Positions 1 to 14,043 of a DNA stretch of 64,000 nt are shown piece after piece. The stretch covers positions 372,001 through 436,000 of the forward strand of contig JASKOT010000003.1 of the NCBI GenBank assembly GCA_032158125.1, read 5' to 3'. The position numbers and the translations under genes are program-made. The notes below the pieces were generated by a model. It was not told the origin of the DNA. It searched no databases and worked only from the letters and a program-made list of their open reading frames with translations. This DNA comes from Papiliotrema nemorosa. Lineage: Eukaryota > Basidiomycota > Tremellomycetes > Tremellales > Rhynchogastremaceae. Positions within the stretch are counted from its first letter, which is position 1. The number at the start of each line of letters is the position of its first letter.

Positions 1-200
1 TCACGTCGAGATCGAGGTGGGCTAGGAGGCTCGAGAGGGTCGACTCGTTCTCGAGTGTCCCGTTGGGGCTTGTCGTTGGCAGTGTGCCATTTGGGTCCTC
101 CACGTTGTTGGCTAGAAGAGGCGGCGGAAGGACCATAAGGGTGGTGTCGGTACGAGGGACCGTACGAATGGGGTGTTCGAGAAGCTGCTGCAGTCGCCAT
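1..200 (-). CDS. 5' end of an unidentified minus-strand gene (truncated by window edge)
   Basis: An ATG on the minus strand at 200 opens a frame that stays open for 66 codons to the window edge. The peptide begins MATAAASRTPHSYG and is rich in Ser, Pro, Tyr, Gly and charged residues, so it looks like a disordered N-terminus. No domain is visible in this piece and I do not recognise the protein. The pyrimidine-rich, gene-free sequence just upstream (201 onward) fits a promoter and 5' UTR reading leftward. It is supported only by the open frame, the ATG and the composition. Confidence 0.4.
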   Translation of the reverse strand, partial: MATAAASRTPHSYGPSYRHHPYGPSAASSSQQRGGPKWHTANDKPQRDTRERVDPLEPPSPPRSRR

Positions 201-1440
201 TGTGATGTTGGTATGTGCAAGTGTGAAAGACAAAGATAGATGGGGAAAAGGTGTATGCAGGTCGAGTATGGAGGGGTATTTGTGGGAAGCGGGCGAGCAA
301 TAATTGACGAGGGGGAAACAGGACAAAAGGTGGGTGGTTGCTTGGCAAGATGGGCGACGGGCTTATTTTTTGCCAAGATTATCTCTCTCCTTTGACCCGG
401 TCTGCGAGGTTTGGGTGTGGACGATTCAGTCTTTGCGTTTCAAGAGAGAAAGGCTTGGTAGTGGTGTGTTCCAAGGTGAGTTGGGGGTGAACGTCAAGAA
501 TTGGTTTGGGGACACGTTTGCATAGGAGCTAGGGGGAACACCATGACCAGAGTGTTGGCCATCCACGACTTCGAGGGGTTATTGCTGGTCGCGGTGCTAT
601 CTATGGTTGAGTGAAAAGATTCCGTTCTACAATTGGAACGGATGCCAAGAGCTGCCCGAGGTGCCTGTTGTTAAACTTGGCAGAGGATCGTCCAATTTGG
701 GTTAGATTACCCCTTTGGGCAATTCTCACATGTTCCCTCCCTTCCGCTCCTCCCCTCCACCTTCATGGCAGATCTTGGCGATGAAGCACGTCGCTCAGCT
801 CATCCCCCCTCGAGGCCTCGAACCCGTGTTGCTGGCCTTTTCGACCGAAAATTATCGAAAACCCAGTGCTACGAGGATTGACGTGGCGAGAGCCAAACGA
901 CCAAGACTGCGCAGATTGCATCCTTGGCAGAAATAGTCGACCATGCAACAGATTCAGAAACAGCTCGTCCTGGCCATCGGCTTACTCTGCTCTGCTGCCT
1001 TGAGAAGAGCACCCAAAATGACATCGTATGCAAAATCTGGAACACGACGGTGGTGCGGTCATGACTGAATATAACTTGAAAAGTGGTGTAACAGACGTGG
1101 TCATGAACCAAAGATAGAATCTTCTAGACGAGACTAGGGGTGGATCTAATGTGTCGCTATGCTGTGTCGGCATCATGCGATGCTAAAGAAAGACCTCGTG
1201 CGCCTATCTGTCATCGCCAGATCAGCGCGCCTCGCCATGATCACCTGGATGCGATGCACCCTGACCCCCGGGCCGAAACTCGCCATTCGGAGATGACCGC
1301 CTGTCTGAGGGTTGCCAAGCGAAAGCGTCATGCGCTAACTGTTGCCACTTGCACCACGCTGGGTTATATGTCCCAGCTCCTTTCATCGTTTCTTACCATC
1401 ACTCTACACTTCACCAGCTCTGATTGACACTACTACTCGA
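201..1440. other. Intergenic region, no gene recognised
   Basis: About 1.2 kb between the leftward gene ending at 200 and the exchanger starting at 1441. Only short unrelated frames are present on both strands. None shows splice-linked continuity, a signal peptide or a familiar motif. It presumably holds two divergent promoters. I see no tRNA-like B box or long repeat. Confidence 0.5.
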
Positions 1441-3911
1441 ATGATCCAAACCCCCATCGAAACCGAACCCGAGCCTGAACCAGATATACGAAGGTTCTCT
1501 TCGTCTAATCACTCAAATACACCAGCAACAACCACAACCGCAGATACACCCATCGAACAGATAAGCAATCAGCCCAGAGATAAGCACCATGGCGATTCAA
1601 ACCCACGGCTCGAGAGACCTCAACCCATTCATCCACACCCAAATCCCAACCTCAGACAAGTGTACGATGAGAAATCCACCGAATATCTCACGTCCACCGA
1701 CGTGACTCGCGCCTCGACCGGTGATTCAATCGACAGGGAAAAAGCGGCCCTCGATAATACGCCTCGACAAGAGTCACACGACGTTCCCGTGTCCAGGCCT
1801 ACCAGCAATCGACCCAAGGCTCGTGATTTCGCAGTTGCCAATATCACTCAGCCTATCAGGCGAGCCACCGAAAAGCTCGTTCCCGCCAAGAGAGACGGAC
1901 CACCTGATGTCGCGTTCGCTTTGCCACCGCACCCACGACGAGTGGGGTCGCCCGATTCAGCGGCGGCTGCACAACGGGCCAAGCGTCAAATGCCCGCTCC
2001 GGGTTTCAAGCAGAGTTTGGTGGTCGGTCACACACATATTGTCGCTTTGGACTCATGCTGACGTGGTAGAACACCCTCAAGACGCAGCGAGTCCTCTGGG
2101 TCGTACCGATACTCCTTCCAATCTCCTGGGGTCTCCACTTTTCGCACCAATCCGCTACGGCCGTCTTTGTTGCTTCCCTGTTAGCCATCATCCCACTCGC
2201 GGGTGGGCTGTCTTTCGCCACGGAAGAACTTGCTCACCGTGTCGGTGATGCATGGGGAGGTCTTTTAAATGCCACGTTTGGGTGAGTCACGCGCCAAGAC
2301 CAAGAAGTAACTCTGCTTATGTCAAGTAACGCTGTCGAGTTGCTCGTCGCCATCCTAGCTCTGGTCAAGGGTGACATCGATATCGTACAAGCCAGTATGG
2401 TTGGGTCGATTCTGTCCAACGTGCTGCTCGTGCTTGGCATGTCATACTTTGCCGGTGGTCTTCGATTTCACGAACAGCTATATGGAGTGGTCGGTGCTCA
2501 AATGCACATCTCGCTCCTCGGTATCACTCTGACCGCGATCGTCCTACCCGCGGCGTATCACTACGCCTTTCCCGGTACACAGGCGATCGTCGATCAGACC
2601 CGAAACCCCTACTCGGAGATTCCCGAAGGAGATGAGCTCAACAACTTGCTCAAAATGTCCCGAGGTTTGAGTTTTATACTCTTGGCAGTATATTGCATGT
2701 TCCTCTGTTTCCAATTATGGACGCACGCATAGTGAGTATCACGCATCACAATTCGGAGGTCTCAGCTCATTTCAGCCTCTTCCGAATCCCTCGAGGCCCC
2801 CCGGTGCAACACCCCTTGCCCGGACCCAAGCCGACACACGAGACTGTCTTTCCCCGACCCAACTGGGTTCCATCGATCGCTGATACTTCTTCGTCGTCGT
2901 CGTCATCCTCTCATTCGACCGCGAACACGGCGCCTTCGCGATTCAGAAAGTTTCGACGATGGTCGAAAAGCACCACGAGGGATGGCCGGGTCCGATCCGA
3001 TTCCGACCCTTCTCAGCCGAGCGCTATTCGACCAGCTGAAATGTCCAATGTCGACGAAGAAGCCAATATCCGAGGAGTCGAGCTTCCGCATCCTCATGCT
3101 GCACCTCCAGATATCGAGTCTCCAAACTTCGTTCACCTCGGCCAACCCAATCCCATGGATGACGACGAGAACCAAGTCGACGATTATGATCATCACCAGC
3201 CTCAATCTTTGATCAACTTTTGGTTCGCTTTGGGTCTTTTGACTGTCATGACCGCTCTCGCTGGTGTCACCGCCGAATTTTTGGTCGACTCGATCGATGG
3301 TCTGACTGAAACGGGCAATGTCAGTCGGGAGTTTGTGGGATTGATCCTTCTTCCAGGTAAGTAGTCGAACCCAACCCTTTTGTCACCCATTTTTGCCACC
3401 CATTTTTGCCACCCATTTTTGCCACCCGACGCGAGTCCTTTTTTTGCCACCCAATCTGCGGCTTTATTTGCCACCCGCCCCCATTTCCTTCGCCACCCTT
3501 GAACTACTCATCTCTTTCTCTCCAACATCATTCGTCTTTCGTCTTGCATCTTTCTACCGTGCTCAGAGCTGACCAGCGGTCGTCGGAAATAGCTGTGAGC
3601 ATGTTACCGCGGTAATCGTGTCCGTGAAGGACAAATTGAACTTGTCCATGTCGATCGCGGTCGGTTCGTCGATCCAGGTGTCATTGTGTATCCTCCCAAT
3701 TTTGGTTTTGATCGGATGGGCGATTGGTCAACCTATGATGCTGTTCTTCGACACGTTCGAGACTATCACTTTGGTAATCAGTGTTCTCTTGGTCAACTTC
3801 GCCATCAGCGACGGAAGAACCAATTACTTGGAAGGGTTTATCATGATGATGGCGTATGTGTCGATTGCGCTCGTCACTTGGTTCTACGACCCCATCTCTT
3901 CCGCCGCTTAA
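1441..3911 (+). CDS. Vacuolar Ca2+/H+ exchanger of the CAX family (VCX1-like)
   Basis: Predicted antiporter moving Ca2+ into the vacuole against H+. Five exons join in frame: 1441-2019, 2070-2281, 2327-2731, 2776-3356 and 3577-3911 (704 codons with stop). The two CAX signature repeats are visible. The first is GGLLNATFGNAVELL, split by the intron at 2282-2326; the second reads VVGNSCEHVTAV. Hydrophobic helices surround both, and the protein ends with ISDGRTNYLEG and a final membrane segment. The N-terminal ~190 residues are polar and disordered, as expected for a regulatory cytosolic tail. A long Ser/Asp-rich loop (exon 4, about 2810-3200) separates the two halves. The ATG at 1441 was chosen because an in-frame upstream start is not ATG-based and the preceding sequence looks like 5' UTR. 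Donor 2020 (GTGGTC) is the least certain boundary. Confidence 0.9.
3384..3478 (+). repeat. Minisatellite (13-bp unit) inside an exchanger intron
   Basis: Within intron 3357-3576 the unit CCATTTTTGCCAC occurs three times in tandem, followed by three more diverged TTTGCCACCC copies. The intron is 220 nt, whereas the other introns of this gene are 44-50 nt, so the repeat accounts for much of the extra length. Confidence 0.8.
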
Positions 3912-4322
3912 GGTGGCGAGTGAGAGCAAGAGCTGCACTTTCTCCGTGTCTGCTCGCTAGCTGCGCGTGGACAAAGGATAAAATACCCGCGATACCCGAT
4001 CCGTTTGGAAGATGACAGATGAGAAGGAAATGGAAGAATTTTAGCAAACACGTCGATGTAGTGTAGTGACAAAAGGTTCATATTATGTGTATGTGATCGC
4101 ATTGTACGATCGACAGCCAAATTCCGTGTAATATCGCAAACGGCACAGGTAAAGATTGGAATATGAGAGCTAAGCAATGCTCGCGCGTTTCAGGAGCGAG
4201 ATTGTTTTGACTGCAGTCATGCGTTCGTGGGCAGATGTTCAAGGATGAACCCTTCTGTGCATTGTAGTCGTAATTGAGGATGTACGACTATGATCGAGAT
4301 GAGAAGTCGATTCTTCACCAAT

Positions 4323-5325
4323 CTATCCGTACAACTCTGAGTCGTCTCCTGCGCCTCCGCTCCATCCTGACGTGAATCCAAATAACCCCTGCCATTCTGG
4401 CGGCTCGGAGATCTCGATGTTGTCTACGATAAGCAAACAACTTGACATGGTTACAAGTAAACCTCACCAAGTTGCAAAAGGTGTGCGATCGCGCTCGCTA
4501 TTCCATGGGCGTCTTCCCTATTATCGCCCTCTACGCACCAAGCTCCGAGCGCTCCATGCGGTGTGCCACTCTGGGATTCTAGGGTAGACAGAATGCGTCC
4601 GGAAAGTCCTCCTCCAGGGATATGCGGTGGATAATGCGGTTTCGACGATAGGTGCGTTGCGGAAGTGGGTAGTTGCGGTATCCTCGACAACAGTTCTGAG
4701 ATGTGTGAAGTCGACGACGAGGCAGAAGAGGGTAGTATGGATACCAGGGGAGTGCTATATATCAGTGCCCTTTACGGCGGGAGTAGACGGTATCTTACAG
4801 AAGAGTTTGATCGTCTTGGTATGCTGCGTCTAGACTCGTCAAGAGTAATACGAAACGAGGTTGGGTTTCCTTGATAAAGTCACTGATGAGCTTTACATGC
4901 TCGTCTTTCTTGCTCTGCAAATTAGCCGCTACCTCTGGGCATCATGTTGCAGTTCCAGGACCGACCTTGAAGGTGGGAGAACGTTGTTGGATAAAGGCAT
5001 ATTCAGCGCCTTGTCTAGAATAGACTATTCATGAGCTCTGGCTGCTGAAGCCCATCAGAGCTCACCCTCCAGCCCCCCGGTGACGAGACCATCTTTGCTG
5101 GATCCAATCATAGGAACGACTGTGTCCCCCAAGCCAATGTACCCGAATCGCGATAGACCGAGGGAATGGACCAGCAGATCAACAGCGAGTTGAGGCAAGT
5201 TTGCAAGAGACACCGAGGGCTACCATTAGCTCTCCCTCAGACAAATGTTAGATGCAGCTCACAATCACCAGCACCTTGCCTCTCAGAGCGTCCCTCGACG
5301 TTCCTTGCACCGGGTAGAAAGCCAT
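4323..5325 (-). CDS. Proteasome assembly chaperone 2 (PAC2/PSMG2, yeast Add66)
   Basis: Predicted chaperone that pairs with PAC1 to assemble the alpha ring of the 20S proteasome. The ATG at 5325 gives MAFYPVQGTSRDALRG. After splicing, the family core appears: PSVSLANLPQLAVDLLVHSL, then GYIGLGDTVVPMIGSS, then QQRSPTFKSKKDEHVKLI and FVLLLTSLDAAYQ. The C-terminus carries the conserved W-x-G-L-F-G (EWQGLFGF) and stops at 4323. Each of five introns (about 30-55 nt) restores the frame. One uses a weaker GTCGGT donor near 4970. It is divergent from EARS2 with 161 bp between the two start codons. Sequence conservation of this family is low, so the call rests on motif order plus length (about 270 residues). 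Confidence 0.8.
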
Positions 5326-5444
5326 AGCTGTCTGTCGGTCGATGCACTTGTCAGATACGCCTGAACGCTTGACCAGCGCAACTTGCGTAGGGTGAACAAA
5401 CAAAAGTCGTGACGTGGAACTTTTCACCTCGAGACCAGGATTGA

Positions 5445-7710
<2,266 letters not shown>

Positions 7711-7844
7711 GAGTAGTCGATACATCTTGCGTCTAGTCTACAACGGGTATCACCATTCTGATGCAGGGTATCACTTCCGCCTCCGACGCTAATCCTCTGC
7801 TCATGGCACGATTCGCTAGCACACCTGTCTTACGCCAATCAAGT

Positions 7845-9407
7845 TCACCTCCTGTCCCTCCTTGCGGCAGCCTTTCTCAGATATTCTGCGGTCCCACCTT
7901 GTTCCTCCCTTATTCTACGTATCTTGGCATGTTGTTTCTCCACCTTTGCTTGTTTTTCCCTCTTCTTCTCTTGCGCATAGCTCAGACCTTCTCCTTTGAG
8001 ACCAGCTTGAGCTTGTGCCTCCATCATGGCAATGTAATCCCCTACGCTTTGCCACACTTTCCAATCAAGCTCTTCACCCGTCGTTCCGGGTGGAGCGAGA
8101 TTGTCGAATGTCCATCTACCCAATTTTCCAGTTCTGAACCATTTGAGCATGAAAGCATAGGCGGTATTGTAATTCGGTACACCTCCTTTCTGGAGGGCTC
8201 CAATCTTGGCACATAGTGGGTCGAGAAGGGTAAGAAGGTCGTCTGTCGGTTCGGTGAATGTGGGTGGAAGGGGTAGTGTGGTCACGTATGTTGGGCCTGG
8301 ATGTTGAGCGTTCAAGCTTGCCATAGGTAGAGCGGCGAGATTGACTCACTCTGATCCTCTTTGGGAAGCGTACGCTCGGCGTGGATACGTTGGTTCATTC
8401 TCCATAATAGGTAGTCAATAGCGATTTCAGCAGGTATCAAATCTTCCTTGATCCCAGCTGGACATCAGCGCCAAATTAGGGAAAGATTGTACTCGCCTGT
8501 TAGAGCAAACTTTATACCTCGATCCGCACCAAAATCTCCTTGACCGAGGAAAGGAACCATGACTCCCGGTGTATCATACACATATACTAGAGGTTTTTCG
8601 TGCACTTTGACGACACCCGTCAGTTTCCTCGTAACGCCAGGCATGTTCCCCGTCTGGAAGTGTTTACCTGTCGATAAGCACTGTCACTCACACGCGCTAA
8701 GTGGGATTCACGTTTGTTGACGCCCACTCTTCGCAGGGCGTTCAAGAGGGAGGATTTGCCTACGTTTGGCATTCCTACCACAAGGATCCGCATGTCCATC
8801 ATCGACTGATCATTGGCCTTTGCGGCGTCTTGTGGTCAGTTTAAAGCAGGATATCATCGTCATTTCGACGATAGCAAGGTCGGGTCACGCACTCACTGCT
8901 ACGTCTAACAATCGACGGACATCACGATCATCCGTCGTGTCGATAAACAGGGTTTCCTGATCTAGCCTATCTTTGAATGCCTTAATAAGAGGCTGACAAG
9001 TGAGCATGCACGCAACTTGTAGCTTCATTGCAACTTGCCTTTTCGTACTTCTCCTCTGCGAGATCTTTCTTGAGATACACCACAATCTTCTCCCTCATCT
9101 TCCCCATAGAATCCACCTTGCCGATCTCCGGTACGACACCCCCTTCTGTTGACTGCGCTGTCCCGTCTCCATTGATGTCCAAAGATGAATTACGCCACGT
9201 AGGTCCCCATGTCGTACCCAACAAATCGTCGAATGCCCGATTAATACTGGTCAAGGGTAATCTGGCATCCCGAGCTTCAATGACCAGATCGATATCTTGA
9301 AGCAGATCGCCCATTTGGCGTAGAGATTTCGCCATATGTCCAGCGTACCATGATGCCACGCGTTGTGGGTAGGCAAACGTCGCGCGCGGTATCATGAATA
9401 GCGCCAT
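7845..9407 (-). CDS. Mitochondrial ribosome-associated GTPase 1 (MTG1), circularly permuted
   Basis: A GTPase of the YlqF/YawG class that helps mature the large mitoribosomal subunit. The ATG at 9407 gives MALFMIPRATFAYP, a basic and hydrophobic start compatible with import. Motifs come in permuted order: IEARDARLPLTSINRAF, then a G4-like YLKKDLAEE (Lys in place of the usual Asn of NKxD), then IDTTDDRDVRRLL, then the P-loop GMPNVGKSSLLNALRR (about 8740-8795), then YDTPGVMVPFLGQGDFGAD. The C-terminal 160 residues (8324 down to 7845) are helical and end in a strongly basic coiled coil. It is divergent from TMA20 with 159 bp between start codons. At least four introns are present. Confidence 0.9.
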
Positions 9408-9566
9408 GGTCCACGACGCATGTAGATTGTGCAGTTGATCTCAACTTTTGAACAGTCGCATCACCTCAGATGTATCACGTGATTGACCGTTGAACGTTTC
9501 AGCCAGACATTCGCCTTGGACGACAATCTCCATACTTGAACCCATTTCTCCCAAGAGCCAATCGCC

Positions 9567-10563
9567 ATGTTCAAAAAGTATGTAGGAGTCTATTTGGATG
9601 TCTCGCTGACAAGCAGGTTCTCGCCAAAAGACGACGTTTCGGGGTCCACCTCTCTCAAATCAAGTGTTCAACGTCATATTCGAACTTCCCTCCTGGAACA
9701 ACTCCCACTTCTCTCTCAACCCGCTTACCGAGAACCATCTTCTGACCCTACACCCGCCGAAGCACCACATTCAGAGATCGAAGAGACAGCAGCGGTCAAG
9801 GAAGAACCGAAAGAAGAGTCTGGAGGAGGAAAGAAGAAAGGTGGGAAGGGTAAAGGCGGAGGAAAGACGAAATCTGGAAAGAAGGATAAAAAGGACAAAG
9901 AGGAAGAAGAAGACGCTGGAGAGGGGAAAGACGATGGGCCGGGTATGTTGATTGATGATATTTGGCCAAAGAAGGAAGCTCTGGGTTTGACCAAGTGGTG
10001 GGTGATACTCTCACTCGTGCTCTACAGAGAGAGCTGATGAGTAGTCATGAGAGAATATCGATATATACCGTCAACAGCGTTCCCCTCTTCTTCAATCACT
10101 TTGACGGACCTTTCATCCCTACCTTGAAACTCCTACATAGATGTGAGCATACCCCAGCTGCTCACGGACCAAAGCTCACGGCAGACCCAGGATTGTTACC
10201 TCACGTTCAGATAGATCGAGGAGCCATCAAATTCCTCTTAGCTGTGAGCTGGCATGAGGGTATTACAATTCAGCTGACATGTAGGGAGCAAATATGATGG
10301 CTCCAGGACTGTTATCGCCAGGAGGCAGACTCCCTGACGGTCTGCCGAAAGACGCTCTGGTAGCCATCCATGCCGAGGGGAAAGATCACGCTTGCGGAAT
10401 TGGAAAGCTCGCCGAATCGTCGGCAGATATCAAAAAGGCAGGCAAGGGTGTCGCCGTGGAAGTGGTTTGCTGGATAGGGTAAGTTGCAGAACACACATCG
10501 TTGGTCGTTGTCGACTAACGTGGCAGTGATGATCTCTGGAAGATTGACACGATCGGTTTGTAG
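9567..10563 (+). CDS. TMA20: MCT-1/TMA20-type PUA-domain translation factor with Lys/Glu-rich insertion
   Basis: Homologue of MCTS1/Tma20, which with DENR/Tma22 recycles 40S subunits and supports reinitiation. The first intron (9578-9616, 39 nt) splits codon 4 and gives MFKKFSPKDDVSGSTSLKSS. The PUA half includes HERISIYTVNSVPLFF, DGPFIPTLKLLHR, DRGAIKFLL, APGLLSPGGRLPDGL and AVEVVCWIGDDLWKIDTIGL, with the stop at 10563. The unusual part is a low-complexity segment of about 70 residues between the N-terminal domain and IWPKKEALGL (about 9730-9955), made of Lys/Gly then Lys/Glu/Asp runs. Family members I know of lack anything this long at that point. The segment lies within one uninterrupted exon, so it is not an unspliced intron. 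Confidence 0.9.
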
Positions 10564-10955
10564 CTTCACATCGCATAGTATGTCAGTACAGTGTCATCGT
10601 TGAACATGCGCCTCTTTTAGCGCCGTCTGCAGTTCCTCAGCTTGACGATGTTGGAGTGATTTTAGAAGACGTTCCGAGTTGACAGCAAGCTGGGTGTCAT
10701 CTTTTAGATTCTGTGCATTCACGTCAAACTATCATGTCTACATCCCGACGAGGGGACTCGCATGACCAGCACGAGAGTCACCATAGTTCACGGGCGAATC
10801 CTGACAGTCGATAATTGACACGACAGCTACAGAAGGGACAAAAAATAAAGGTCCGTCCTACAAGCGGGGCTCTACGAAGCCATATCCAGAAGCATAACAG
10901 CAGCGCCGTGAATCGTCAAATGCGTGATATCAAGGTCGTCTCATCGTCTCCAAGC

Positions 10956-12434
10956 CTAAACCTGGGTGGTCGAGTTGAAGTACTTTACGTATGAGACTTC
11001 CCAATACGCATCGGCAAAGGCGCTACCGACATTCTGGACATAGTCGGAGCAAGTCGAGTAACCAGTGATTGCAGCGCAAGACTGCGATTGACCCGCATAA
11101 CCCGCGTAATTCCAAACACCATCAGCACCCGCCCAATCTCCACAGAGGGTGGTATCGAAGATGTTGATGTTGTCGTAAAAGTATTGATAAGGACTGCAGT
11201 TGTCTGACGGGAAGTTGGCCATGGGTGTTCCCCAGGATGATGGATCGGGAGTTTCATTAGTGATGTCTGATGGGATGCTGGATCGGGGGAAAAACCAGAC
11301 GGAAATACCGGTCAAGTCCCATTTCACTGCGAGTCAGCTTAAATTCTGCAAGAAACCAACTACGAGTCGCGACTCACTGGCGTAGACACCACCGTTGATG
11401 CTGTTGAAACCGGGACCGTAAGTGTTCTCCTGACCCACAGCTCGGACTCCGCAACCCTGGTTGGATGTAGCGTAGGACGCACAGTTGAACGAGTCGTAGT
11501 TTCCGGTAGTAAACTGCCCACTCTGTCCGTTGCCAGCATCGCTGGGCATCGTGCAACCATTATCGGTGTGCAGCGAGACTTGGTTCTCCGAAAAGGCATT
11601 GGCACCTTCGAGGATGTCGATCTCACCACCGATAGGCCAGTTGGGTCCATTCTGCCACCAAGCAGGCCAAGTCCCACATCCCGTAGGCATATGGACCGCA
11701 TCCATGATGACCATCCCACCGGTCCACACCTTGTTCGAGTGAATTCGGATAGACTTTCGACCACCGGAGATTTGTTCAGTCGTATCGACAGCCATGATTG
11801 CGTGTCCGGCAGAATTGATCGAAATCAGACCGCTGCTCCATGCGTCCGAGACATCGAGATAGTCGACGGTCCCGTGAGTAGGATCATCCCAGGACCAAAA
11901 GTTCCATGCGTCGAAGAAGTTGCCGCCCTGAACGCTTTCGACGAGGGTCCAGTCAGAGTTGCTGCTAGAGGCAGCGGCAGAGCTGGCTGCAGCCGCTGCA
12001 GAGCTAGCGGAGGAGTAGCCAGCAATTGACGAGACTTGAGTAGCAGAGTAAGCCATCGAGGAGGCCTGTGCCGAGGGTGAAGGAGCGGCAGAAGAGATGA
12101 CCGTAGCGGAAACGGCAGACGAAGCCGAGGCCAAGTGTTCCCCCCCGATAATAGACGTCGAAGCCGAGGCAGCCGAGACCAGGGTTGTGTTGGCATTGAC
12201 AGGGACCTGGCAAGCGGCCCTCTTCTTCTTCTTGACGAGTCTCTTGCCCTTTCTGGACTTTTTCACATGAGCCTCGAAACCTCGAGCTTCAGCTGGAGCA
12301 GCCGCTGCCCGCCGGGCAAAATCGAGATCCCGGTTGAGATGAGCGCCACGTCTCGAGTGGGCCGGTTTGGCAAGCGACACGGTCGCTACAGAGGAGAGAG
12401 TGAGGAGCGGGAGGAAGATGTTGTTGAGGTACAT
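10956..12434 (-). CDS. Secreted glycoside hydrolase family 16 (beta-1,3/1,4-glucanase-like)
   Basis: Predicted extracellular or wall beta-glucanase. The ATG at 12434 gives MYLNNIFLPLLTLSSVATVSLA, a clear signal peptide. It is followed by a basic propeptide-like stretch with KKKKR (possible Kex2 site) and a Ser/Ala-rich linker of about 80 residues. The GH16 catalytic signature is GEIDILEG (nucleophile Glu, assisting Asp, acid/base Glu), preceded by GCGTWPAWW. An intron of about 50 nt near 11330-11377 joins to KWDLTGISVWFFPRSSIP. The C-terminal half contains several Cys and the stop is at 10956. No GPI-like tail is seen. It resembles the fungal GH16 laminarinase/mixed-linkage glucanase type, but substrate cannot be read from sequence. 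Confidence 0.92.
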
Positions 12435-13560
12435 GATAGATTGAATTAGGATCGGTGAGGTAGATCGCTAGGACCGCTAGATGGGTGACCGGTGTAGATT
12501 GGTCTGGTGTAGATATAGGACGCCCAGCGCCTTGTACTGTTGGAGCGAAAGCCGGAAAGAGGTGGAGCGTGATGGTTGTTGAGCAAGCATTGGGAGGCGG
12601 TGAGGCGAGGCAGCGGGGTGGATGTCACAGATACAATGGGCGACGGGAGAGGCAAAATCAGTCGCGAAAGAGGCGAGGGGATGGAGACAACGGCAGGAAT
12701 GTAGCGTCAGCGAGTATTCATCTACGTCTTGAAAGAGCAATGAGGAGGCAATAGAGGAGGAATGAGGGCCATGGACCCATTTGGGCCACATTGAGCCACT
12801 AGCATACACGCACGGGCGACATTGGGTGAACGGACGGGTTCCTAGATCGGCTTCTTCTCTCGTGCCTTTTCTTCGATCTTCGCGCGCAACGCAACTGAGA
12901 TCTTCTTTTTCAGGTCTCGAGACTTCGTAGAGGTGATGGTAGATAGACAGGCAGTGGTGGTCGTCTACAATCGGTCTTCGAACCTCGCCATGGATACGTT
13001 CACCGTTCACCAGATTCCCAATTCTCCAGTCTGAAACCAAACATCGCCCCACGACCAAGATGACTCTCACCACACTCGCCGACACTCTTCAAAGAGACTT
13101 TACTCACGTCTAGACAGTCAATGTCCGTGGGTTGCAGAGGTGCAAAGAGTATTAGAGAATGAGGAGAAGTAGTGAAGAAGTGAGAATATCGCGCATGAAT
13201 CCATCTACGAGTATCAGACACGGTGGGCCAGCTGCATGACTGCGCCAGAGGACTGGGCGCACAATTCCACTGCGGCTGGGATGCCCATTGCCCAGGAAAA
13301 GCGACCGGGTATCGTTTATAGTTTCCAGACGACGCATATGCCTCAATTATAGCAGCGGGTGGCTTGAAGTCTGGTACTTCTCCAACCTTTTGCGCGGTCC
13401 ACAGTCGTCGGAAAAGGTTCAGAATAGAAGGGAAGAGGTGGAAGGAAGCCCTGACGCGTTTGTTGGACAGTGTACGAGATGGCGCGTTGATTGGGGAAAA
13501 TAACCTTTTGGACATGCACACCACGCGGGAATGCGGAAAGGCGCAGAAGGATTATTATTG
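12435..13560. other. Intergenic stretch without a supported gene
   Basis: Upstream of the GH16 gene. Long frames exist on the minus strand (12477-13085 and 13000-13524), but they have uneven composition and no recognisable motif, and their starts are not convincing. One donor-like GTGAGTAAAG on the minus strand near 13100 leaves open an unrecognised transcript or a long spliced 5' UTR for GH16. Confidence 0.4.
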
Positions 13561-13736
13561 AAAGCCTTCCAAAGTCATACTATGCAACCGTGTATCGTTG
13601 GTCGACTGCAAGACGCTGCTGCGACAGCGGTCCGCGTTCACTTGTGTGCTGATCAAGGGGTCGAGATGCGTCGAATATCACGCCAGGTAATCTTAGTCTT
13701 CATGCAGTCGGATCCCGCGACGCGACTGATTTTCAC

Positions 13737-13937
13737 ATGTCCCAAGAGGGAGAATTCAATCCGTTCAACACGGACGGCAGAGGTTTCGCGGACGCTATCC
13801 CTTTCGGAGCGAATATCTATGGTCTTCCCGACACAGAATATCACCAGCGATACGTCCCAATCATGAAGACTATAGACACAATTTTTAAGAATGATGATCC
13901 AGCTGGAGGTTACACCTCGCTCTGCGTCATCCCCTGA
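13737..13937 (+). CDS. Short orphan coding-like segment, unidentified
   Basis: The frame is open from about 13660 to the TGA at 13935-13937. From the ATG at 13737 it reads MSQEGEFNPFNTDGRGF and later GANIYGLPDTEYHQRYV and NDDPAGGYTSL. The composition is that of a real globular protein and unlike nearby shadow frames, and upstream in the same frame it reads SLHAVGSRDATDFH. I cannot find a clean upstream exon or a downstream continuation. It may be an exon of an unresolved gene or a decayed fragment. On the opposite strand a donor-like GTGAGTAAAG (about 13977) competes for the same region. Confidence 0.25.
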   Translation: MSQEGEFNPFNTDGRGFADAIPFGANIYGLPDTEYHQRYVPIMKTIDTIFKNDDPAGGYTSLCVIP

Positions 13938-14043
13938 CGGAATCTGAGAGTAAGCTGTATCCAAAACAAAACTTTACTCACAGTGAAAGATGTGGCCACA
14001 TCACCCGTGTCGGCGGCTGATCGGCCTTGTGTCCAATTGCAAG

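Noticed and set aside
1721..2248. 175-codon plus-strand frame in another phase over exons 1-2 of the exchanger
   Set aside because: The exchanger reading spans it and ends in CAX motifs after splicing.
12477..13085. 202-codon minus-strand frame upstream of GH16
   Set aside because: Cys/His/Pro-rich, promoter-like composition and no recognisable motif; more likely 5' region of GH16.
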